64,000 bases of DNA from Bin103 sp002238925. Lineage in GTDB: Bacteria > Spirochaetota > Spirochaetia > SZUA-6 > Bin103. Shown in pieces: positions 8,121 to 15,576 of this stretch. The position numbers and the translations under genes are program-made. Under the pieces are notes generated by a model, which ran no database searches, was not told the DNA's origin, and saw only the letters and a list, made by a program, of their open reading frames with translations. The stretch lies in NCBI GenBank assembly GCA_965208065.1, contig OZ242313.1, forward strand, positions 2,232,001 to 2,296,000. Reading direction: 5' to 3'. The first letter of the stretch is position 1; each line of letters begins with the position of its first letter.

Positions 8121-9931
8121 CTGCCGCGATGAACATTGCGATAAACGTTGCGAGCAAATTGCACACCATGGCACGTGGAAAACGGAGCAGCCGGATCGTG
8201 GGCGGCTTGCTGGCGTGGCTCATGTTGGTGGCGGCTCCGCTGACCCAGGTATCGAGTCAGCAGGACGTTGACGAGGTGGACGACGGCGACATCGTCCTGC
8301 CCACCGTCATCCTGGAGCTGGACGAACCGGCATCCGGCGGGCTCGAAGTAGCGCTGCCGATCGACATCCAGGTGCTGGCGCCGGAGCGGTGGCCGCCGCT
8401 GCCGGAAGCGGGCGACCTGGACATCGATCTGCGTACCGCGGTGGCCGCGCCCGACATCGACCTGGTCACTTCCGCGGGCGACGAACCCGGCCACACCCTG
8501 GTGGCGGAGACGTTCGTCAGCATCGGCACCACGTTCGGGGGCGGAGAAGAAACCACCCCGGGGCTGCCGCTGGCGCATTTTTCCAGCGGCCTGTCACTGA
8601 TCGGCACCGGCCCGAGCAGCGACTTCTCGCTGTCGTTCAAGCACAGCCTGCGCGACGGGGTCCGCGGTCAGATCAGTCCGGGCGAAGGGGCCAAGCTGCA
8701 GCGCTACGAGCTGGACGGATCGGTGGGCCTTGCGGTCGGCGACGGCGAGTTGAGTGCCGACGCCAACGTCGTGAATGCCGAGCACGGCTTCCAGGGCATG
8801 GACGAGGGAGTCGACCCGCGCGAGCGGCGCGACTCGGCCGAGTCGCAGATCGTGGCGGCCGGCGCCAGCCTGCGCGTCCCGCTTGGCGGTCAGGTGGCGC
8901 TGATCCCGGCACTGACGGGACGCGCCGACGCGACCACGCTTACCGGCAAGGAGCCGGTAACCCACTCCGAGTTGTGGGCGTCGCCGGAACTCGCCTTGGA
9001 ATGGAATACGTCGCTGGTGGACCTAGTGTTCAGCGGGCGCTACCTGTTGCGCCGCTACGCCGGGCCGGACCAGTACCCGGCGTCCGTGGACAAGGAGTTG
9101 TTGCGTCATACCGGCAACGCCGGCGTCACCGGCCGCATCGACCTCGGCGCCCAGGTCGGTCTCGAACTCGCGCTCGGCTGGGCGTACCGCAGCGACCACG
9201 CCGACGACGATGAGTACGGCGGCCATCGGTTCGTCCCGCAGGCGACCATCAGCGGAACTCCCGCCTCGTGGTTCACGTTCCGGCTGTCCGGCGGATTCGA
9301 GGTGCGCGAGCTTGGCCTGGCCTCTGTTACGCACCAGTACCCGTACGTGGAACCGGGTGCCGTGGAGGACGACGATGGCTGGTTCGGCTACGCCCGCGCC
9401 CAGTTCGGTCTCGGTGAGATCACCGGGCTGTCGGAATTCACCGTAGCGGCATCCGCGCGGCTGCAGGGGTTGTCGGCGCCCATCGTCCCGCACCGGCAAC
9501 CGAACGCCCGCAACCTGTACAACTTCGATCAGCCGCGCGACAAGGTACTGATGAGCATCGTGCCGGGTCTCGGCCTGGGGCTGGGCTTCGGCGACACGCT
9601 GCACGTGCGCGCGCAGGTCAGCGGCGAAGTCGGCCACGAATACCTGCAGGCAGTCAACTTCCCGGTACGGTTGCGATCGGAGTTCGACATTGAGGCGCGC
9701 ACCAGCAGTGGCGGGCTCGGGATACGTCTCGGGGCAGCGATGAACTATATCGAAGAGCTTGGCGGCCAACTTCCGGAGGTCCAGATCGAGGGACTCTGGC
9801 AGCAGGGCGCCGCGACCGTGACGGCAACGTTGTCCGACGTACTGGAACTGTTCGGCGGCCCGCGCAAGGACTGGGAGCCCTACCTGCGACCCGGCTTCGG
9901 CGCAGCGGTAAAGGTCCACTTGGCGTTGTGA
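8117..9931 (+). CDS. Predicted outer-membrane beta-barrel protein, family not recognised
   Basis: 604 residues. A signal peptide (hydrophobic LLAWLMLVAAPLTQV near residue 32) precedes an acidic segment. About 400 residues follow with alternating hydrophobic/polar stretches and many Gly/aromatic turns (e.g. FRLSGGFEVREL, VRLRSEFDIEARTS), ending in a hydrophobic final strand, VKVHLAL. This is what a barrel looks like, but no TonB box or plug domain was identified. Coupling to the TPR gene and proximity to exbB/exbD/tonB suggest an outer-membrane partner of that Ton system. It could also be a large spirochaetal surface protein of another kind. Confidence 0.55.
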   Translation: MTAAMNIAINVASKLHTMARGKRSSRIVGGLLAWLMLVAAPLTQVSSQQDVDEVDDGDIVLPTVILELDEPASGGLEVALPIDIQVLAPERWPPLPEAGDLDIDLRTAVAAPDIDLVTSAGDEPGHTLVAETFVSIGTTFGGGEETTPGLPLAHFSSGLSLIGTGPSSDFSLSFKHSLRDGVRGQISPGEGAKLQRYELDGSVGLAVGDGELSADANVVNAEHGFQGMDEGVDPRERRDSAESQIVAAGASLRVPLGGQVALIPALTGRADATTLTGKEPVTHSELWASPELALEWNTSLVDLVFSGRYLLRRYAGPDQYPASVDKELLRHTGNAGVTGRIDLGAQVGLELALGWAYRSDHADDDEYGGHRFVPQATISGTPASWFTFRLSGGFEVRELGLASVTHQYPYVEPGAVEDDDGWFGYARAQFGLGEITGLSEFTVAASARLQGLSAPIVPHRQPNARNLYNFDQPRDKVLMSIVPGLGLGLGFGDTLHVRAQVSGEVGHEYLQAVNFPVRLRSEFDIEARTSSGGLGIRLGAAMNYIEELGGQLPEVQIEGLWQQGAATVTATLSDVLELFGGPRKDWEPYLRPGFGAAVKVHLAL

Positions 9932-10034
9932 CGCCATTGATGACGCCGTTGCGCGAAAAAAATGGACTGCAGATCCAGGAATTGTGGTAGAGAGCGGAGC
10001 TCAAGAGACCGAGCATTAAGGTGGAGGCCATATA

Positions 10035-11102
10035 GTGGTGGAAGGCATTTTGGCGGAAGGCGCAGTATTGGAGTTCATTCAGCTGCAACTGTTCGAGAAG
10101 GGCGGCCTGATAATGCTGTTGATCGGCGTGCTGTCGATCATTGCCGCCGTGATCGTGATCGAGCGGCTGCTCTACTTCAGGGGACGCGGCGCCGATGAGG
10201 ACAAGCTCCTCAAGGGGCTGTCGAATACGCTGGAGAAGGGCCTTCTCGATCAGGCGAAGGGCGTCTGCGACCAGTTCCATACGCCGTTGGCGTCGTTGAT
10301 TTCGACCGGCATCACTCGTATCCGCGAGCGCAGGGTGTCGGAGAAGGAACTGCGCGATCACCTCCTGGAGACTGCCAGTCTGGAGATTCCAAAGGAGGAG
10401 CGGTTTCTGTCCGCGCTCGGCACCATCGCCCACATCGCGCCGCTGCTGGGACTGCTCGGAACGGTTACCGGCAACATCCGCGCGTTCGGGGTGCTTGGCG
10501 ACTTGGGGGCAATTACCGATCCCGCCCTGCTGTCGCGCGGCATCTCGGAGGCGCTGTTGACCACCGCGGCCGGCATCATCGTATCGATTCCCGCCATCAT
10601 CTTCTACAACTTCCTGGTCAACAAGGTGAACCACCGCATCATCCGGTTGGAGAACCGGGTCACGGAACTGGCGTCGCTGCTGGTTGCCGCGGACCGGACC
10701 GCCGCCTCCCTTCCGCGGCCGAGCCACAACGGCAACGGTGCGATCCAGCCGGCGCCGGCATCCGCCGCGGAGGTGCCGCAGCCTGACTACGCGTCGTTGG
10801 CGCAGCCGGTCCGGGCTCCTCACCAGGTTGGAGTGCAGCCGCAGGCGCAGCCAGTGCCTGCCCATGCCGCCCCGCCCGGGCACCACCACCACCAGGCGGC
10901 GCCGGCGTATGCGTCACAGGCGGCGTCCCCGACGGGCCAGTTCGATGCGGTGCCACCCGCACCGGCAGCCGCGGCACCGGACGCTCCCCGCCAGTTTGGT
11001 GCGGTGCCGCCACGCGCGGCGCCCGCGCCGGCACCCGCACAGGCCGTTCCGACACGCGTCGTGGCGGTCCCGACTCACATTGAGGCAGTGCCGGCTACAT
11101 GA
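10035..11102 (+). CDS. exbB: ExbB/TolQ/MotA-family proton channel subunit with Pro/Ala-rich tail
   Basis: Three membrane segments (about residues 26-48, 135-155 and 180-205) and the conserved LSALGTIAHIAPLLGLLGTVTG region identify an ExbB/TolQ subunit that, with ExbD, converts proton motive force into movement of TonB. The GTG start has a good GGAGG site at 10023-10027, 7 nt upstream. Residues from ~225 to 355 form an unusual Pro/Ala/Gln/His-rich extension with a short His run, absent from typical ~220-residue family members. The 3' end overlaps exbD by 4 bp. Confidence 0.88.
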   Translation: MVEGILAEGAVLEFIQLQLFEKGGLIMLLIGVLSIIAAVIVIERLLYFRGRGADEDKLLKGLSNTLEKGLLDQAKGVCDQFHTPLASLISTGITRIRERRVSEKELRDHLLETASLEIPKEERFLSALGTIAHIAPLLGLLGTVTGNIRAFGVLGDLGAITDPALLSRGISEALLTTAAGIIVSIPAIIFYNFLVNKVNHRIIRLENRVTELASLLVAADRTAASLPRPSHNGNGAIQPAPASAAEVPQPDYASLAQPVRAPHQVGVQPQAQPVPAHAAPPGHHHHQAAPAYASQAASPTGQFDAVPPAPAAAAPDAPRQFGAVPPRAAPAPAPAQAVPTRVVAVPTHIEAVPAT

Positions 11103-11530
11103 AGGAGCGGCGCGGCCTGAAGCCGCAGACCAGCGTGAACCTGGTACCGATGATCGACGTGGTGTTCCAACTCGTGATCTTCTTCATGGTCTCCACCACG
11201 TTCAAGGTCGTGCCGGGCATCGAACTCGACCTGCCGGAGTCCAGAACGGCGGAAGCCGTCACCCTCACGCCGCTGGTGCTCTCCGTGGGCGGCCGCGACG
11301 AAATCTACGTCAACGACCGCGAGGTTACCCTCGGCGGACTGGAAGGCGCGCTGCGCGACGTAGTGGGCGGCGAGAGCCCGCATCCGGAGGAGCATCCGGT
11401 GGTTGTGGAGGGAGACTCTGCGGTGCCTTACGACTTGATGGTGGATGTCCTTGACGTGTTGCGCGTGTTGGGCTTCCACGCCGCCAGCTTGCGCACCCGG
11501 GATCCCAACGCGCCCCGGCCCGGGGGGTAA
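11099..11530 (+). CDS. exbD: ExbD/TolR-family biopolymer transport protein
   Basis: 143 residues. A short cytoplasmic N-terminus leads into one membrane helix, VPMIDVVFQLVIFFMV. Its aspartate (about residue 19) is the proton-carrying residue of ExbD. The periplasmic part ends in the usual VMDVL-type helix. It overlaps exbB (ATGA) and abuts tonB with a 1-bp TAATG overlap, so the three are almost certainly co-translated as one Ton energiser. Confidence 0.92.
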   Translation: MKERRGLKPQTSVNLVPMIDVVFQLVIFFMVSTTFKVVPGIELDLPESRTAEAVTLTPLVLSVGGRDEIYVNDREVTLGGLEGALRDVVGGESPHPEEHPVVVEGDSAVPYDLMVDVLDVLRVLGFHAASLRTRDPNAPRPGG

Positions 11531-12579
11531 TGACCACCTCCGCGACGCTATACGATCCGCGTCTCAACGCGCGGTTGAAGCAGGCGCTGCTGATGGCGAT
11601 GATCCTGCACGCGGTGCTGTTCATCGCGCTGGGGATCAGGGCGATCCTGGTGGATGTCGAGCCGCCGCGCGGTCCCCTGACCGTGCAGCTCGCCGACAAG
11701 CCGAAGCCGAAGCCGCCGCCGCAACCGGCCAAGCCGGCGAAACCGGCGCCCAAGCAGGTCGAGAAGGCCGCGGCTTCGACACCGGCGCCAGCCAAACCAG
11801 CGCCGGAGCCGCAATCGCAACCGGCGCCCAAGCCGCCGCCGGCGGCGGCGCCGAGCAAACCGCTGCCCGAGGCGCCCAAGGCGACCGCCACCCGGAAACC
11901 GGAGCCGGCGGAGACACCGGCGGTTCCGCAACCGGTAATCGCCAACAAGCCACCGCCGCCGCCGACCGTGTCGCGCGAGGAAGCGGCGGCCTCGGCGCAG
12001 GCGCTGGCCCAGGCTGCGCTGCAGCAGATGGCGCCCACGCCGAGCGCCGGCGAGAAGCCCACCTCGTTCGGCGCCCCGGTCGGACCGCAGGTTGACACGA
12101 CGCCGGTTCCGGTGTCCTCGTCGAGCCAGGCCAATCTCGGGCGGACGCCCGACTCGGAGGGCTCCCGGGGGGCGACCGCCGATACGCTGGCGGCGCTCGA
12201 CCAAGCGCTGGCGTCGGCGGCGAGCGCGTCGGCCAACGGCGGATCGAACGGAGCCGGCGCCGGAGCCGGCGCTCCCGGGCTGACCGGGCAGGGTTACGGC
12301 AGCGCCGGCGCGGGCGATTTCGCCTGGGACGATCCCGGCGCCGGTTGCGAGGTGCTCAAGAATCCCGATCCGGAGACCCGGGGCATCCTTGGCGAAGGCA
12401 TGACCTACCACATCAAGGTACGCTTCCGCGTCGATCCGAGCGGCTTGGTCACCAGCGCTCAGATCACCCAGGGCAGCGGCAACAGCAAACTGGATACGGC
12501 GGTGCTGAGTGCCGCGCGGCGCATGAGCTTCGCCTGCAACGCAGAGGCGTACGGCGTCAAGTCGTACCAAGTGAGTTGA
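11530..12579 (+). CDS. tonB: TonB-family energy transducer
   Basis: 349 residues. An N-terminal membrane anchor (about residues 17-40) is followed by a long Lys-Pro/Pro-Ala spacer (about 50-165) that can span the periplasm. A Ser/Gly/Ala-rich linker leads to a C-terminal TonB domain (YHIKVRFRVDPSGLVTSAQITQGSGNSKLDTAVLSAARRM). TonB links the ExbB-ExbD motor to outer-membrane receptors. The C-terminal domain ends YGVKSYQVS, slightly shorter than usual. Confidence 0.85.
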   Translation: MTTSATLYDPRLNARLKQALLMAMILHAVLFIALGIRAILVDVEPPRGPLTVQLADKPKPKPPPQPAKPAKPAPKQVEKAAASTPAPAKPAPEPQSQPAPKPPPAAAPSKPLPEAPKATATRKPEPAETPAVPQPVIANKPPPPPTVSREEAAASAQALAQAALQQMAPTPSAGEKPTSFGAPVGPQVDTTPVPVSSSSQANLGRTPDSEGSRGATADTLAALDQALASAASASANGGSNGAGAGAGAPGLTGQGYGSAGAGDFAWDDPGAGCEVLKNPDPETRGILGEGMTYHIKVRFRVDPSGLVTSAQITQGSGNSKLDTAVLSAARRMSFACNAEAYGVKSYQVS

Positions 12580-12589
12580 TACCGGCACG

Positions 12590-12623
12590 CCACGGCAGCC
12601 CTTGGTAAACGGGGCTGCTGTGG
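12590..12623 (+). terminator. 12-bp hairpin after tonB
   Basis: CCACGGCAGCCC (12590-12601) pairs with GGGCTGCTGTGG (12612-12623) across a 10-nt loop, with one G-U pair. It lies 10 nt after tonB and only a few nt before the proposed GTG of the next gene. There is no T-run. It could be a factor-dependent terminator or a structure limiting translation of the HAD gene. Confidence 0.45.
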
Positions 12624-12627
12624 TACA

Positions 12628-13365
12628 GTGCTGGCCCAAGTGACTCGCCACACCGATTCCCTGCAAGGCGCAACACGCGCGGTAGTGTTCGACATCGACG
12701 GTACCCTGTATCCGATCCGGCGCATCGCGCTGCGTTCGCTGCCGCTCATTTCCGGTCACCTCAGGTTGTTCTACGCGTTCGGCAAGGCGCGGCAAGCACT
12801 GCGTCGGGAGCGGCCCGGCGCGGCGTTGCGGCGGCGCCAGGCGGAGCTGGTGGCAGGGTCGCTCGGCATCGACGCGGGTGAGGCTGCGCGGCGCATCGAG
12901 CAGGTGGTGTATGGCCGGTGGCCGCGCTGCTTCGGGCGGTTGCGGCCGTATGCAGGCGTGCCGCAGACCCTGGCCGGATTGCGGCGGGACGGCCTGCGCC
13001 TCGGTGTAGTATCCGATTCGCCGTTCACGCGGGAGAAACTTGCCGCTCTCGGCCTGGGTGCCGGCTGGGACGCTATCGTCAGCGCCGACGAGGCGGGAGC
13101 CCTGAAGCCCAACCCGGAACCCTTCCTGCGTATTGCACGGCTGCTCCAGGTGGCCCCTGGCGAGGTGCTGTTCGTGGGCAACAGCTACCAGCGCGACGTG
13201 GTCGGCGCACACCGCGCCGGCATGCGGGCCGCCCACTTCACCCGCCGTCCGGTGCGTGCCGGCGTCGCCTCGGTGTCGTTCTCGCGCTATCGGGAATTCC
13301 CGAGCGTGCCGGCTCCGGAGCAGAGCGCGAACAGCGCCGGACGGGTGGAGCGCTACGAAGTTTGA
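12628..13365 (+). CDS. HAD-superfamily hydrolase
   Basis: 245 residues with the four HAD motifs: VFDIDGTLY (motif I nucleophile Asp, near residue 21), VVSDSPF (motif II), the Lys of GALKPNPEPF (motif III), and VGNSYQRDVVGAHRAGM (motif IV). The helical cap between motifs I and II fits a small-molecule phosphatase of the Gph type. The substrate is not predictable. The first GTG (12628) lies next to a strong hairpin; a GTG at 12640 is an alternative start. Confidence 0.8.
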   Translation: MLAQVTRHTDSLQGATRAVVFDIDGTLYPIRRIALRSLPLISGHLRLFYAFGKARQALRRERPGAALRRRQAELVAGSLGIDAGEAARRIEQVVYGRWPRCFGRLRPYAGVPQTLAGLRRDGLRLGVVSDSPFTREKLAALGLGAGWDAIVSADEAGALKPNPEPFLRIARLLQVAPGEVLFVGNSYQRDVVGAHRAGMRAAHFTRRPVRAGVASVSFSRYREFPSVPAPEQSANSAGRVERYEV

Positions 13366-13391
13366 CAATGCGGGCGCGCGCTCGCTACTAT
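13362..13391 (+). promoter_or_regulatory. Sigma70-type promoter for the coiled-coil gene
   Basis: TTGACA at 13362-13367, an 18-nt spacer, and TACTAT at 13386-13391. The -35 overlaps the stop codon of the upstream HAD gene. The gene it would serve starts at 13448. Confidence 0.6.
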
Positions 13392-13447
13392 CGTAGACAG
13401 TCGCGGCCGTCAGTCCCTGCCGTGGCGTTATGGGAGGGGGACGCACC

Positions 13448-14572
13448 ATGTTCTTGTTGGGGAATCTGGCCACGCTGCTGGTAGTGGCGGCCATGCTCTT
13501 CGCCTACCGGTATTTCGACCTCCGGAGCCGGTCACTCGGCAAAACCAAACGCTACGCCGACCGGATCGCCAGGCGGTTGGCCGAAACCATCGAACAGAAC
13601 ACCTCCGCGGTCCATGACCTGGCCATCGAATTACAGGTCAACCTAAAGACAGGCAAGGAATTACTGAAGAGGATCCGGGACGTTGAGGATCACCTTGACG
13701 CGCGCACCAGGGAGGCGCAGCAGTGCACCGAACGGATCGCGGGCCAAGTGCAGACCGTCGATGCCCTCGCGGAACGCACCGGCGAGCTTGCCGCCGGGGT
13801 GCGCCGGATCACGGAGGAATGCCGTGCGGCGGCAGCTGTTGCGGAGCGGCTCGATGAGATGGGCGGGGCATGCTCCCGCCTGGAGCAGCGCATCGAGGGC
13901 ATCGCTGCATCGGTGGACGGGGTCAACGAACTGGTCACGGAAGTGACGGCCAGACAATCGGAGTTGCCGGACATGCAGCGGGAACTGGCGCACGTCGAAC
14001 AGATGAACGCCGAGGTGAAGCGCAGAGTCACCGAATTGCGCAACCAGAGCCGGCACGTGGACGCGTTGCAGGACAACCTGCGCACCATGGAACAATCGGT
14101 GGCACACTTGCGGCCCGGAGTTGCGGAGGTCTCGGACATCGTCGCCGGGCTGCAGCGTCAGGTGGAGGTCGTGGCCTCGGGATCGGACCGCGCCGGGCAG
14201 GCGATCGCGGCGCTTGGCACGATCGACGCCACGCTGAACGAGATCGACGGGCGCATGGAGCGGCTGCAGGTAGCTCGCGAGTGGTTGGCGCGCACCGAGA
14301 CGCGGCTGGCCGAGATCAACGACGGCGCTCAGGATCAGTTGCGCCTGCTGGAGACCGTGCTCAAGGCGGAGCGCGGTGATCCGCCCCCGGATCGTGATTC
14401 CGCCGACCTGGGAAACCGCGCCATGGTGGTCAAGCTCGCCGGGCAAGGGTGGTCGGTCCCGGAAATCTCCCGCGCCACCCGGCTCAGCCGCGGCGAGGTG
14501 GAGCTGACCCTTGAAGTCAGCGGTGCCGGCGGCCCGACCGAGCGCAGCAACGGTTACGCAAAACAGCCCTGA
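13448..14572 (+). CDS. Membrane-anchored coiled-coil protein, SpiroCoCo-like
   Basis: 374 residues. One N-terminal membrane helix (residues 3-20) leads into KRYADRIARRL...AIELQVNLKTGKELLKRI, a region I associate with spirochaetal SpiroCoCo-family proteins. A coiled coil with heptads rich in E/R/Q/L runs to ~residue 310. The C-terminus carries a helix-turn-helix-like motif (LAGQGWSVPEISRATRLSRG, about 330-350). The ATG at 13448 is chosen over one at 13430 because a GGGAGGGGG site (13431-13439) precedes it. It is much shorter than the ~1000-residue treponemal proteins I recall. Function unknown; a structural or cytoskeletal role is the usual guess. Confidence 0.6.
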   Translation: MFLLGNLATLLVVAAMLFAYRYFDLRSRSLGKTKRYADRIARRLAETIEQNTSAVHDLAIELQVNLKTGKELLKRIRDVEDHLDARTREAQQCTERIAGQVQTVDALAERTGELAAGVRRITEECRAAAAVAERLDEMGGACSRLEQRIEGIAASVDGVNELVTEVTARQSELPDMQRELAHVEQMNAEVKRRVTELRNQSRHVDALQDNLRTMEQSVAHLRPGVAEVSDIVAGLQRQVEVVASGSDRAGQAIAALGTIDATLNEIDGRMERLQVAREWLARTETRLAEINDGAQDQLRLLETVLKAERGDPPPDRDSADLGNRAMVVKLAGQGWSVPEISRATRLSRGEVELTLEVSGAGGPTERSNGYAKQP

Positions 14573-14621
14573 AGGCAAATCCCGGCTCCGCTTCCCCCAT
14601 TCGCCGGCGGGGGGAAAACTC

Positions 14622-14671
14622 TTGACCGCGACAAAATCGGGTTATTAAGTTAGCCCAGGGTTCGGCCTGGG
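14622..14671 (+). promoter_or_regulatory. Putative promoter and small dyad upstream of grpE
   Basis: CTTGACC (-35-like, TTGACC at 14622-14627) is followed 17 nt later by TTAAGT inside an AT-rich GTTATTAAGT block, a weak -10. Directly downstream, CCCAGG (14654-14659) and CCTGGG (14666-14671) form a 6-bp inverted repeat. No CIRCE element (TTAGCACTC-N9-GAGTGCTAA) is present, so HrcA control is not supported. The dyad is a candidate operator. Confidence 0.35.
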
Positions 14672-14708
14672 GACACGCGCAAAACGGCCCCGCTCCTTGC
14701 ACGCCATC

Positions 14709-15551
14709 ATGAAGAAGAATCGCACGGGAAACGACCCGGACCGTGGTCGATCAGGCAGGGCGCAACGCCGCAACGACGCCAAGCGCCGGGCGGCGGCGGA
14801 AAGCGGCATGGCGGCGGCTTCCGAGTCTCCCGCCACCGGGCCGGAAGCATCCCACCCACACTGTGCAGCGAATGGTGCCGACTCCGGGGCCGGCGTCGAT
14901 GGCGGCGGCGCACACCGGACCGCCGATGGCAGTGCCGCGGACCCGCAGGGGTCTGCCGAGCCGGCCACGGCCGACGCCGCCGGCGACCACGCTACGGATA
15001 CCACAGTAACCGAATCGGCATCCGATCGGGTCGCCGATTTGACCGCCAAAGTTGAGCAGCTTCAGGATGATTTACTGCGCAAGCAGGCGGATTTCGAAAA
15101 CGCTCGCAAGCGTCTGATTCGAGACAAGGAAGAGGCGATAAAATTTGCCAACAGCGCCCTTCTTCTCGACCTTACCAGCGTACTCGACGACTTCCAGCGG
15201 GCAATTTCGGCGGCCGCCGACGGCCGCGATTTCGGCACTCTGCACAGTGGTATCGAACTGATCGAGAAGCAGTTTCTGGCGACACTGGAACGCAAGTGGG
15301 GGCTGGCCCGGTTCGACTCCGCGGGCCAACCGTTCGATCCCGAGCGGCATGAGGCGCTCGCTACCCAACCGTCGCCGGAGCACAGCGAAGCGACCGTGCT
15401 CGACGATTACCAGAAGGGCTATACGCTGCACGGCCGGGTTGTCCGGGCGGCGCGGGTACGGGTCGCCACACCGGTCGAGGACGTCAGCGGCAGCGCGGCC
15501 GCCGCTGGTCAGGGTCCGGATCGCCAGTCTGATCCCGACGGTTCGGGGTAG
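14709..15551 (+). CDS. grpE: Nucleotide exchange factor GrpE
   Basis: About 280 residues. The first ~100 are a low-complexity Ala/Gly/Asp/Thr-rich extension. The conserved GrpE core follows: a coiled coil (VEQLQDDLLRKQADFENARKRLIRDKEE) and the beta domain (VLDDYQKGYTLHGRVVRAARVRV). GrpE releases ADP from DnaK in the folding cycle. The ATG at 14709 gives MKKNRTG; an upstream TTG at 14697 is less likely. It sits 25 bp before dnaK. Confidence 0.92.
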   Translation: MKKNRTGNDPDRGRSGRAQRRNDAKRRAAAESGMAAASESPATGPEASHPHCAANGADSGAGVDGGGAHRTADGSAADPQGSAEPATADAAGDHATDTTVTESASDRVADLTAKVEQLQDDLLRKQADFENARKRLIRDKEEAIKFANSALLLDLTSVLDDFQRAISAAADGRDFGTLHSGIELIEKQFLATLERKWGLARFDSAGQPFDPERHEALATQPSPEHSEATVLDDYQKGYTLHGRVVRAARVRVATPVEDVSGSAAAAGQGPDRQSDPDGSG

Positions 15552-15576
15552 TCGCAAACAAGGAGCACTACGAAGC

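Noticed and set aside
11548..13494. 648-codon minus-strand open frame over tonB and the HAD gene
   Set aside because: Low-complexity Arg/Gly/Leu translation typical of the complement of Pro/Ala-rich genes; TonB, ExbD and HAD motifs are on the plus strand.
14645..14671. CIRCE-like element before grpE
   Set aside because: Only TTAGC matches the left arm; the rest (CCAGGG...CCTGGG) is not the TTAGCACTC-N9-GAGTGCTAA consensus.
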